A DNA stretch of 38,439 nucleotides from Desulforapulum sp034007745 (GCA_034007745.1 JAVEQI010000034.1:1-38439); one strand, 5' to 3'. Counted from the stretch's first letter, positions 8,708 through 15,324 are shown. Notes: generated by a model from the letters alone, not told the origin. Program-made: numbers and translations.

Positions 8708-10460
8708 CAGCAATTCTAATTATAGATCCCAGCGCTTTTCCTTTAGTTACCTCTGGACAATGACTTTCATCTATGATAACAGAGAATGGGAAAGTGGTCC
8801 TATTTTAACAGTCAGGGGTAAAGATGGGGTCAATCCAAAAACAAAGAACAACCAACAAAAATCTCCTAAGAAAATAATAAATTTGACATTTAGTGGTATG
8901 GTTGAGTCTCTCAAGCTATCCATTCAACTTTTTCCAGACAAACGAACAGGTTCCAATAAACAATATAGCTTTGAGGATGTGGGCTTGGGTGCTTTCGCTC
9001 TTTTTTTCACTCAAAGTCCTTCCTTTCTGGTTTTTCAACAAGCCATGCAAAAGAAAAAAGGTTGCAACAACGCTCACTCATTGTTTGGAGTCGAACAGAT
9101 CCCTTCAGATAATCATATTAGGGATTTAATGGACGAAGTTGCACCATCCTATCTTTTTTCAGTTTTCGGCTATATCATCGACAAATTAAAGGCTATGGCC
9201 TACCTGGAGACCTTCCGTTCCTATAACGGAAATTTATTGTGTACTCTTGATGGAACACAGTACTTCAGTTCACAAAAAATTCATTGTCAGAACTGCAACA
9301 CAAAAGAGCATAAGAATGGCACAACCACCTATTATCATACTGCTATTACACCTGTATTTGTAAGCCCTGGCAAGGATCAGGTGATCTCCTTACCACCTGA
9401 ATTTATAACCCCACAAGATGGAAATATTAAGCAAGATTGCGAAAATGCTGCAGCCAAAAGATGGCTGAACCAATATGCACCTGTCTATAAAAAATTGGGA
9501 ATTACCATTCTGGGAGATGATCTATATTGCAAGCAACCAATCACCAGTTTGATTCATGAGCAAGGACTATCCTTTATTCTCGTATGTAAACCAGATTCTC
9601 ACAAAACACTTTATCAATGGGTAGAGGAACTACAGACTATTGGAGGTGTTCAAACAGTCGTTCAAAAAAATTGGACCGGCAAAACCCATCAAATTGACAC
9701 CTATCGGTTTGTTAATGGCGTTCCCATTAGGGATAGTGAGGATGCCCAAGACGTAAATTGGTGAGAACTGACGAGTACGCAGACTGATGGTAAAATTTTA
9801 TATCGAAACGCTTTTGCTACTGATTTTGAGATTTTAAAAGACAATGTAAAGCAAATTGTTATTGATGGTCGTTCTCGTTGGAAAGTAGAAAACGAAAATA
9901 ATAATATTTTAAAAAATAGAGGCTACCACCTTAACCACAATTTCGGCCATGGGAAAAAATATTTATCCCAAGTCTTGTTAACATTGAACATCCTGGCATT
10001 CCTGTTTCATACTGTACTTGAAATGGTCGATCAAAACTACAAGCTTCTCCGAAGCGAACTGCCAACACGTAAAACTTTTTTTGATGATATCCGTGCTTTG
10101 ACCCGCTATATCTACTTTCAAAACTGGGAAAGTCTGTTGGTTTTTATGATCAAGGGCCTTGAATTGGATGTGCCACCAGATACAAGTTGACTTGGCAGCC
10201 GGGTATTTTAAATCATAATTATCGATAAACGATATTCCAAACACCCCCCTCCTTGTGGGTATGGTCCCCTATTCCTTTCGGTTCTTGTCAATCGGATTCT
10301 CAAAGGATAGAGATCTTGTAATTTACAATTAACACCACAACAATCAAGGCGCTATGTTCCGTATGTCATCCTAATTCATAAAACTTATGCTAAATATCGT
10401 TAAAATCACCACATGCAATTCTTGCGGTGGAGCCATCTAACTTCAAAATTAGAATTGCTG
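8708..10460 (+). mobile_element. Insertion sequence, 1753 bp, DDE type
   Basis: The element is bounded by a perfect 14-bp terminal inverted repeat, CAGCAATTCTAATT, at 8708-8721 and, reversed, at 10447-10460. It contains a single long transposase frame interrupted by one in-frame stop. I see no matching target duplication outside the ends. The right end abuts a group II intron whose 3' part is missing, so the insertion was probably followed by a deletion. Family assignment is tentative: the transposase resembles the IS4-related or ISNCY (ISDol1-like) groups common in Desulfobacteraceae. Confidence 0.75.
8760..10190 (+). pseudogene. IS transposase with one in-frame TGA
   Basis: The frame from ATG 8760 runs 334 codons to a TGA at 9762-9764. 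It then continues in the same frame without further stops to 10190, for about 476 codons. DDE catalytic elements are split across the stop: LDGTQYF (first Asp) and LGDDLYCKQP (second Asp) before it, and SRWKVENENNN (Glu) after it, so the upstream part alone would lack the catalytic Glu. Related transposases, as I recall them, have Cys at this position (NWCELT), one base away from TGA. A nonsense mutation is the simplest reading; selenocysteine is possible but no good SECIS hairpin follows. Confidence 0.8.
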
Positions 10461-10992
10461 CACCCCCCCCTGTGGCAGGATGGCATTCGCTTTTTCCTAC
10501 ATCTTACTCCCGCACCCCCGACAGTGTGCCTTACGGTTTCACCTGCCTGATACTTCAGGCGAAGATACGGGGTTTCCACGTTCCACGCTATTGCCGATTA
10601 TGGATGACTTAGATCTGTTCTCTACACCGGCGGCGCAACATCTCCGTATGGGCAGTCACAAGACCCATAACCTGACCGCACACCTTTTGGTTCAAGCTTA
10701 ACAGTCTTTTTAGCTTGTTCCTAATCACGATGCTGTAAACATTTGATTGTTCTGATCATATCATCCGAACCCTGGCCCTTACCCGGATAAGGCTTCCCGG
10801 AAGGTGTCTGTCTCACGATTTTCACCCCTCCTGCTTACGCAAGATTTGGTACTTTGTCAAAAGGGCTTCATACCAACACCGGATGCACCGGTGAAGCATG
10901 CCTCCTTAGGGTACCGGCAGGAGAATGCCGAGTTTGATCGTAGCTTGTAAAAACCCCGCCAAACAGCCAATACGCGACTTCGTGTCGCACAC
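10461..10992 (-). ncRNA. Truncated group II intron (5' part only)
   Basis: On the minus strand the sequence starts with GTGTGCGACACGAAG directly after GTTA of an attC core. It then shows domain I landmarks familiar from bacterial group II introns: CAGGCAGGTGAAACC then GTAAGGC (10548-10527), CTGTCGGGGGTGCGGGAG, and AAAAAGCGAATGCC near the break. The reverse transcriptase gene and domains V and VI are missing because the right end of the IS abuts at 10460. Short open frames within it are not genes. Intron class is not assigned. Identification rests on motif recall, not on a covariance search. Confidence 0.6.
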
Positions 10993-11119
10993 TAACGGTG
11001 CGCGCATCACCTGCCGCCGGGTGACACTGCGCACCCAACAATCCAAATCACGACACTGAGACGAATCAGGCGACCAGAAAATCCTAGATCAGGCGGTCGG
11101 GTGCATGCGCTTGTTGGGC
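10993..11119 (-). other. attC site 5 (long, 127 bp), R' core split by an intron
   Basis: Minus strand: R'' GCCCAAC (11119-11113), then AAGCGCATGCACCCGACCGCC. The matching arm GGCGGCAGGTGATGCGC lies around 11024-11006, and the R' core begins GTTA at 10996-10993, where the group II intron starts. The arms pair with unpaired bases, and the length is in the range of long, VCR-like attC sites. Its R'' is the exact complement of the core GTTGGGC that starts the amphi-Trp cassette. Confidence 0.7.
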
Positions 11120-11204
11120 GGCCCTGAATATCGCCCTCTTCTCTTGCCCCTCTGTGATTCAGCATTCTCAAGTCTGAAAAGGCTTCACCCAAACAAAGAC
11201 CTTC

Positions 11205-11477
11205 TTACCTTAACTCCAATGTCCCCCCTTGCTCATCGTCAAACCACTTGATTTCTACTTCCAGACTATGTTGCACTCCCCTTGCTCCTTTATCTTCATC
11301 CTCTACCTGTACTTCGAGGATAAGGCTTTGGGGAAGCTGTAATATAATCTCCTCCTGGCCCTGACTCAGCACTGCCTGGCCTTTCGAAATCCTGTCAGCC
11401 AGTTGATGCAAGAATTCACTCACATCTGACCGGCTTTTCCGCTCTTCGCTCTTGAACAGTCTTGTTTCTTTTCCCAT
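11205..11477 (-). CDS. Amphi-Trp domain protein (cassette gene)
   Basis: 90-residue protein with the amphi-Trp pattern: a charged N-terminal helical region (RKSRSDVSEFLHQLADRI), a strand-rich centre (IILQLPQSLILEVQVED) and the C-terminal LEVEIKWFDDE that gives the domain its name. Function is not established. It fills a cassette running from core GTTGGGC at 11535 to attC site 5. GAGGAG lies just upstream of the ATG, and there is little room for a private promoter, as is usual for integron cassettes. Confidence 0.75.
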   Translation of the reverse strand: MGKETRLFKSEERKSRSDVSEFLHQLADRISKGQAVLSQGQEEIILQLPQSLILEVQVEDEDKGARGVQHSLEVEIKWFDDEQGGTLELR

Positions 11478-11528
11478 TATCTATCTCCTCTCAAGGACAT
11501 TCTCAATTAACGCAAAGTTGAAAACGCC

Positions 11529-11580
11529 GCCCAACGATTGAGTTCAGCGGCGGGTGATAGCCCGTCCGCTGCAACGATTG
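11529..11580 (-). other. attC site 4, interrupted by a group II intron
   Basis: Plus-strand reading: core GCCCAAC (11529-11535), then AGTTCAGCGGCGGG, a 6-base loop TGATAG, then CCCGTCCGCTGCAAC. The stem CAGCGG/CCGCTG plus CGGG/CCCG leaves an extrahelical T, and GTT/AAC extends it past an extrahelical C, as in attC. The distal R'' box should follow CAACGATTG but the group II intron begins there at 11581. Beyond the intron I cannot recognise the missing box. Confidence 0.68.
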
Positions 11581-12330
11581 GTGTACGCCCGGCATGGGCG
11601 TGAACTTATGGGGTGAAAGTCCCCTATACATGAATCCTGTTAACATCGTTACCGTTAACACAAGTATTAGCCGAAAACAAGGGCGGAACCGTGAGGGACC
11701 GTCTGAAGGAAGTTGGAGTGCAAAACTATGAGCCGACGAACAGAAATAGCATATAAAGCCTGGTCTCCGGGTAAGTCAGCAGGTCTGCCCTTTAGGGTAC
11801 CACATGACAAAGCCCAGGATTCAGGAGATAGGGTAAATGCTGCGGTTGTGTAGTGAAAGTTCACGTTCTTATCCGGGGAGATCTGCCCTGCTGGCATTAA
11901 ACCTCTTTTACAACAACTCCCGGCTCGGACTATTCCGGGAAACCAAGGTCCAGGCATCACCGGCTGTTGCCGACGGTGGTGAGACACGAACAATGGGCAT
12001 CAATTGTAAAAGAGCTCTCATTGCGCCTTTCAAGGTAACTTGTCAGGTGACAGAGCAGAAATCAGCAGACGTCATAGTAGCCAAATGCCGGGAGTAATGT
12101 CCCGAACATGGTGAAGGACTGAAAGTCAAGAGTGAAGGTAAAAAGGTATTCATTAGCTCTGTACTTACAGTAAATCCGAATGGAGAAGTAATGTACAGGC
12201 GCATCATGGAAAACTGCCCTTCAAGTAGTTTGCCCGGTTACGGCCCGGCACTCTTGGTTAAACGCCCTGTGCGGACCCGCATGCAGGGTGTTGTGGGGGC
12301 TGGGGGAGAAAAACCCCCGGCTACCCGATT
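11581..12330 (+). ncRNA. ORF-less group II intron, structurally complete
   Basis: Starts GTGTACGCCC and carries domain I landmarks (GGGGTGAAAGTCCCC, GGCGGAACCGTGAGG, GTCTGAAGGAAG). Domain V is at 12262-12291: an 8-bp stem ACGCCCTG/CAGGGTGT, a two-base bulge TG, a 4-bp upper stem and a tetraloop, including the CGC triad. Domain VI follows, a GGGGG/CCCCC hairpin with unpaired TA near its 3' side that could hold the branch-point A, ending CTACCCGATT at 12330. At 750 nt there is no room for a reverse transcriptase/maturase and none is encoded, so mobility or splicing would need protein in trans. It lies antisense to the cassettes. Intron class not assigned. Confidence 0.78.
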
Positions 12331-12349
12331 GTGTAACAGGCCATGATTA

Positions 12350-12568
12350 TCAAGCATAAGCAAGACGTCCCTTTGGCTGAGGAATGGGCCTGCCTAATTT
12401 TGTGGAGGTTTCAATCCATTCCTCAATTATTAGCTCTGCGTTACTAAGAGCTTCCTGGTAAGTTTGGCCGTCGGCCATACAGCCTGCGAGTTCTGGAACT
12501 TCGGCAATATAGGCATTATCATCGGAACTCCAAAAAATGATAATTTCGTATTTTTTATCCATTGTCAA
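12350..12568 (-). CDS. hicB: HicB-family antitoxin (second hic pair)
   Basis: 72-residue partial-RNase-H-fold HicB protein: KYEIIIFWSSDDNAYIAEVP is the first strand pair, LAGCMADGQTYQEALSNAE the central loop and helix, and the end is RPIPQPKGRL. It neutralises the HicA mRNA interferase encoded immediately upstream, with which it overlaps by four bases (ATGA-type coupling). Together they form one integron cassette, where such pairs are thought to stabilise arrays. The start ATG at 12568 gives MTMDKK; a second Met two residues later is also possible. Confidence 0.88.
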   Translation of the reverse strand: MTMDKKYEIIIFWSSDDNAYIAEVPELAGCMADGQTYQEALSNAELIIEEWIETSTKLGRPIPQPKGRLAYA

Positions 12569-12819
12569 TCTCCAATATGAATGTGATATTTCAAGATCAC
12601 ATCTCTGACTTGTTTAATCTGATACGGCTTCCCCTTACCGTTTTTGGGTTGAAGATTGAGAATTTCCTCAACACCATCCTTTGTGAAAATGTGGTGATCA
12701 CCTTTTATATGATTATCAAATCCAAGTCGCTTGAGCAAGGTGCATAAAGTTTCGAATGGAATATTTGCGTCAGATCTGCGCATCAAAATATATTCATATA
12801 GCTTTGCAAGTTTTCCCAT
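12565..12819 (-). CDS. hicA: HicA-like toxin (second hic pair)
   Basis: 84-residue protein with a HicA core: an N-terminal helix (FETLCTLLKRLGFDNHI), the catalytic-His strand KGDHHIFTKDG, and the C-terminal segment KPYQIKQVRDVILKYHI. HicA toxins are small dsRNA-binding-fold mRNA interferases. It is slightly longer than many HicA proteins, with about 15 extra N-terminal residues. AGGA lies just upstream of the ATG. The gene order here is toxin then antitoxin, opposite to the other hic pair in the array. Confidence 0.82.
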   Translation of the reverse strand: MGKLAKLYEYILMRRSDANIPFETLCTLLKRLGFDNHIKGDHHIFTKDGVEEILNLQPKNGKGKPYQIKQVRDVILKYHIHIGD

Positions 12820-12874
12820 AATGTAATCCTAAAACATCTGTATGTTTAATCTAAGACATTCAATTTTTAAACTT

Positions 12875-12934
12875 GCACAACTTTTGAATCAAGGGCGTGG
12901 CTTTTTTGTGTCCCCCTGGATTTTTTTGTTCTGT
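12875..12934 (-). other. attC site 3
   Basis: Minus strand: R'' ACAGAAC (12934-12928), an imperfect stem (AATCCAGGG with CCCTTGATT, about one mismatch), and R' GTTGTGC (12881-12875). Its R'' is a 6-of-7 complement of the core GTTGTGT that leads the preceding cassette. The stem is weaker than in the other sites. Confidence 0.55.
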
Positions 12935-12942
12935 GTGCTGAT

Positions 12943-13464
12943 CTATGTAGTGAATAAGGTTTTAAATTCGTCAGTATTTAAGTGAAATTCTTTTTTAAAT
13001 TGTTCAATAAGCTTTGTATCATAGGCACAGCCAATATAAGCTATTTTTAAAAATTCTTTTAAGGGAATAGCACCATTTTTTAAAAGTTCTTTTTTAACAA
13101 CTTTCAAATAATTATGACCATAGTTGAATAGTGAGTCTGGCGATTCTCGTTTCCAAATTACACCATTCCGCAAATCACATTTATTTTTTATTTCCACTTT
13201 GTTATCTGGGTGATAATCGCATGTATTAAAAGAATCACAGTTTTCTTTAATGTCTTTCCCACCCCAGCATCCAAATTTTCTGGTTTGCTTAAAATGCTCT
13301 ATAGTTCGTTGACAACTTATTAAACCGTTCTTTTGGCCACCGTAGGGTGCTTTCATCCAGGGATTTCGGATTGCCCCATTTGGAAGTTTTAGGTTTATTT
13401 TTTCCATGAATTGAATAATATCAGATGTTTTGTAATTGCCTTTTGTATTATGATATTTATCCAT
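12943..13464 (-). CDS. Cysteine-rich hypothetical protein, probable C-terminal half of a split gene
   Basis: 173-residue protein of unknown function. It has six cysteines in the first two thirds (SCQRT, FGCWGG, ENCDSFNTCDYHPD, NKCDLRNG), suggesting a zinc-binding module, then a helical C-terminal part. The open frame continues upstream of the annotated Met without a stop to about 13530, and the translated upstream stretch (LYEDLRSKSLETHPAFLTF) looks like real protein. That makes this likely to be the frameshifted continuation of the RHH gene ahead of it. The 44-bp gap to that gene has no ribosome-binding site. No family recognised. Confidence 0.6.
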   Translation of the reverse strand: MDKYHNTKGNYKTSDIIQFMEKINLKLPNGAIRNPWMKAPYGGQKNGLISCQRTIEHFKQTRKFGCWGGKDIKENCDSFNTCDYHPDNKVEIKNKCDLRNGVIWKRESPDSLFNYGHNYLKVVKKELLKNGAIPLKEFLKIAYIGCAYDTKLIEQFKKEFHLNTDEFKTLFTT

Positions 13465-13508
13465 TAAAAAAGTGAGAAATGCAGGGTGTGTTTCTAATGA
13501 TTTCGATC

Positions 13509-13754
13509 TTAGGTCTTCATATAATTTTCAATAGAACTTGACTGTAAAGAATGTGATTGAGGTTCAGGTAAAGATGAAACCAATTTTTCTTTTTTAAATT
13601 GGCAAACATTTACAGGAACCACATTAGTTGGAGATTGAACTTCAGGCAACTCTAGTAGGCGACGTATAACCATATTCGGAGTTGTCTCTTTAAAAGGTAA
13701 TGCAATTTCACCTAATCTTCTGTAAACTTCGTTATCGACGTCAATTTCATTCAT
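13509..13754 (-). CDS. Ribbon-helix-helix protein, SeqA N-terminal-like
   Basis: 81-residue protein. Residues 1-36 (IDVDNEVYRRLGEIALPF, then TTPNMVIRRLLEL) match the beta-strand and two-helix pattern of the SeqA N-terminal or RHH dimerisation domain. The rest is a polar linker ending at 13509. Two identical CTGTACAG palindromes stand 50-80 bp upstream of the start and could be its operators. The downstream reading frame seems to continue the protein after a one-base shift, so the intact ancestor was probably a DNA-binding domain fused to a larger domain. AT-rich compared with the flanking chromosome. Confidence 0.65.
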   Translation of the reverse strand: MNEIDVDNEVYRRLGEIALPFKETTPNMVIRRLLELPEVQSPTNVVPVNVCQFKKEKLVSSLPEPQSHSLQSSSIENYMKT

Positions 13755-13803
13755 TATTATTCACCCCAATTAATAATTATCAAAATATTTCTTACAGCGA
13801 TAC

Positions 13804-13832
13804 CTGTACAGTAGACTGCGTTTACTGTACAG
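13804..13832. promoter_or_regulatory. Paired CTGTACAG palindromes (putative operator)
   Basis: The 8-bp palindrome CTGTACAG occurs at 13804-13811 and 13825-13832, a 21-bp spacing that places both on the same helical face. They lie upstream of the RHH-like cassette gene. Cassettes normally lack private regulation, so this one may carry its own autoregulated promoter. The regulator is inferred, not shown. Confidence 0.5.
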
Positions 13833-13880
13833 TCAAACTAAAATATGATAATTGAATAAAATTGATTCGTTCTCAAAGGC

Positions 13881-13942
13881 ACACAACGGCGCTCTTCAGC
13901 GGGCGCGGCTTTTTGCGCTCCGCTGCAAGAGCATGGTTGGAC
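13881..13942 (-). other. attC site 2
   Basis: Minus strand: R'' GTCCAAC (13942-13936), then GCTCTT, an extrahelical base, CAGCGG, a loop region with GCGC/GCGC, CCGCTG, AAGAGC, and R' GTTGTGT (13887-13881). The stem arms pair almost perfectly apart from single unpaired bases, the attC hallmark. It starts six bases after the first hicA stop codon, and its R'' is a 6-of-7 complement of the core that leads the hicBA cassette. Confidence 0.8.
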
Positions 13943-13947
13943 GCAGA

Positions 13948-14172
13948 TTATCGATTCCGCAGAAGCTCGTCTATCGTGAGGCCAACATCTTTAGCGATTT
14001 GGCGAAGCAAGATTGGGGAAATGTCTCTGCCAGAATGGAAAGGAACCGTTGTGCCTCGGCCATCGGGATGGCGGAACTGTTTGTGAGAACCCCTCTGCCG
14101 AACCTCCTGAAAGCCAATGCGCTCAAGAATAGCCACGACTTCTTTTCGTTTCAGGACCGGAACTGATCCCAT
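13948..14172 (-). CDS. hicA: HicA-family toxin (first hic pair)
   Basis: 74-residue HicA mRNA interferase. The family pattern is complete: KRKEVVAILERIGFQEVRQR, the catalytic-His motif GSHKQFRHPDG, TTVPFHSGRDISPILLRQI and LTIDELLRN. Inhibited by the HicB encoded three bases upstream. It lies within one cassette, with attC site 2 starting directly after the stop. Confidence 0.93.
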   Translation of the reverse strand: MGSVPVLKRKEVVAILERIGFQEVRQRGSHKQFRHPDGRGTTVPFHSGRDISPILLRQIAKDVGLTIDELLRNR

Positions 14173-14174
14173 GA

Positions 14175-14384
14175 TTAAGCTACCACTACCGTCTGTGTGC
14201 CGACGAATTCACCTTCAAATTCAGGTTCGCCGTCCTCCAACAGCATCTCGATGACCTCTTTCATGTTCTTATTTAGTTCGTCCAAGGTCTCAGCCTGAGT
14301 GTGAGCCCCAGGAAAACCTGGAACAAAGCCAATATAGAGGCCAGTATCAGGGCATTTTTCAACAACTGCTGTAAAAGTTTTCAT
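14175..14384 (-). CDS. hicB: HicB-family antitoxin (first hic pair)
   Basis: 69-residue HicB antitoxin: FTAVVEKCPDTGLYIGFVPG forms the first strands, FPGAHTQAETLDELNKNMKE the loop and helix, and an acidic tail ends the protein. The start ATG is preceded by GAAGGAG at ideal spacing and is only about 27 bp from the cassette's leading core GTTGGGC, so transcription probably depends on an external promoter. The order is antitoxin then toxin. Confidence 0.92.
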   Translation of the reverse strand: MKTFTAVVEKCPDTGLYIGFVPGFPGAHTQAETLDELNKNMKEVIEMLLEDGEPEFEGEFVGTQTVVVA

Positions 14385-14411
14385 TGCATGTCTCCTTCAT
14401 TTGTCACTTGC

Positions 14412-14477
14412 GCCCAACGTTGTGCGTAACCGGCGAGCGGGCTTGTCCCGCGAGTCCGGTTGACGCGCTTGTTAGAA
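14412..14477 (-). other. attC site 1 (textbook, 66 bp)
   Basis: Minus strand: R'' TTCTAAC (14477-14471), then AAGCGCGTCAACCGGACTCG, a CGGG/CCCG inner stem, CGCCGGTTACGC and R' GTTGGGC (14418-14412). GCG-T-CAACCGG pairs with CCGGTT-ACGC, leaving an extrahelical base. Its R'' is the exact complement of GTTAGAA, which leads cassette 1 at 14778-14772. Confidence 0.85.
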
Positions 14478-14778
14478 ACGCTCCGCACCACCGATCGCAT
14501 CAATCGAACAACGGTGGGCATCAGGCACGTCCCCGCTTCCCCTTCTATTATACCCCACCCCAATTCCCCGTATTTGCTCCTCACCACCGGGTATCATTTC
14601 GTCCGGCATCCGTCGCCAGTGCCGAAATCACCGACATATACGATCCAATCGCGAATCGGACAGCGTCCGCCAACCGTATCCCACAGAATTTCCGCTTCCG
14701 AATTCCCGTTCTCGTCATCCGCCTCACCTTCTATTTCGTGCCGTCCCCGGGAGACCCGGATGCCCCAGTCGTTCTAAC
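14478..14778 (-). other. Cassette 1, no convincing gene
   Basis: About 300 bp between the attI-like junction (core GTTAGAA, 14778-14772) and attC site 1. A minus-strand frame of about 58 codons looks protein-like (HEIEGEADDENGNSEAE, then RDWIVYVGDFGTG) but lacks a standard start codon and ribosome-binding site. I therefore call no gene. It may be a non-coding or decayed first cassette. Confidence 0.45.
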
Positions 14779-14933
14779 AGTGTTAATAAGTGGAAGTTTT
14801 CCATGCTATTGATTCTATAGATAGCCTGATTTTCCACATATTAGAATATGAAACTAATAAACGTGTAAAACTTTTCCACTTATGACATTTTAAGCTTTGT
14901 TTTTCCACCTATTGCGATACAAGCAACTTAAAT
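14772..14933. promoter_or_regulatory. attI-like zone with five TTTTCCAC-type repeats
   Basis: Between the intI pseudogene start and the first cassette junction, a motif close to TTTTCCACNTATT occurs four times on the plus strand (14797, 14830, 14872, 14901) and once inverted (14783-14795). In intact integrons this interval holds attI, with integrase-binding direct repeats, the intI promoter and the cassette promoter. The repeats are candidates for IntI-binding sites or for a transcription factor's sites. The recombination core is the GTTAGAA at 14778-14772 (minus). Confidence 0.55.
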
Positions 14934-15320
14934 ATGGAAAGTCAATTAAAACCTCACCTCAATCCAAAATTAATGGACCAGATTCGTGAGGTTCTGCGAT
15001 AACATCATTACGCCTAGCGGACTGAACAGGCATAGTGTCAATGAATATTGCGGGACATCCATTTTTTCGATGTAAAATCAAGACCCACCATGTGGAGCGT
15101 TTTTTGTCTGATTTGGTGGTTAAAGGTGAGATGTCTGCATCCACCAAGAGCCAGGCCAGGCACTGAATGCCATTGTTTTCTTTATCGTGGGGTTTTGATC
15201 TCCCTTTAGAATGGGAAATTATGCCCACGCATTGACGGCAAAAACCATGTATGATTCAGGCCTGCGGCTCATGGAATGTGTGAGGCTTCGCATCAAGGAT
15301 ATTCATTTATTTTATCCTGA
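14934..15320 (+). pseudogene. intI: Integron integrase pseudogene (intI)
   Basis: The N-terminus reads MESQLKPHLNPKLMDQIREVL, then HHYA..RTEQA, typical of IntI. It is broken by stops where IntI has Arg/Lys (TAA), Tyr (TAG, twice) and Trp (TGA). After a frame change comes THHVERFLSDLVVKGEMSAS with TKSQA; after another, ALNAIVFF; and last AKTMYDSGLRLMECVRLRIK, the box I region of integron integrases containing the first catalytic Arg. An internal deletion removes about 50 residues and everything after RLRIKDI is gone. The remnant ends against the 3' end of fdhA. A minus-strand open frame here is only its antisense shadow. Confidence 0.85.
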
Positions 15321-15324
15321 CTCC

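Larger units (their letters stand above)
7588..15320. mobile_element. Degenerate chromosomal integron with cassette array
   Basis: An intI pseudogene on the plus strand (14934-15320) is followed, on the opposite strand, by cassettes with attC sites: the divergent layout of an integron. Cassette boundaries obey the integron rule that a cassette's leading core (GTTRRRY) is complementary to its own trailing R'' box. Cassette 1 leads with GTTAGAA and trails TTCTAAC. The amphi-Trp cassette leads with GTTGGGC and trails GCCCAAC. The first hicBA cassette and the RHH cassette each match at 6 of 7 bases. All cassette genes read on the minus strand, as expected. Two group II introns and one insertion sequence have since invaded. 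No functional integrase is present in the window. Confidence 0.87.

Noticed and set aside
9765..9800. SECIS element after the transposase TGA
   Set aside because: The best stem (CTG-CG with a bulge) starts only three bases after the TGA, too close for bacterial SECIS, and is weak.
10427..10701. Small plus-strand open frames
   Set aside because: They lie antisense to a truncated group II intron, have no ribosome-binding site and look non-protein-like.
11667..12097. Open frames on both strands of the 11.6-12.1 kb region
   Set aside because: The sequence is structured group II intron RNA (domains I to III); the frames do not resemble a maturase or any protein.
14381..14587. Minus-strand 68-codon frame overlapping attC site 1
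   Set aside because: It reads straight through the attC hairpin into the hicB start and has no known similarity; attC sites normally lie outside genes.
14600..14770. Protein-like minus-strand frame in cassette 1
   Set aside because: About 58 codons look coding but there is no ATG, GTG or TTG start with a ribosome-binding site, so I did not annotate a gene.
14959..15228. 89-codon minus-strand open frame
   Set aside because: It is the antisense of the intI pseudogene, whose plus-strand fragments match integrase much better.
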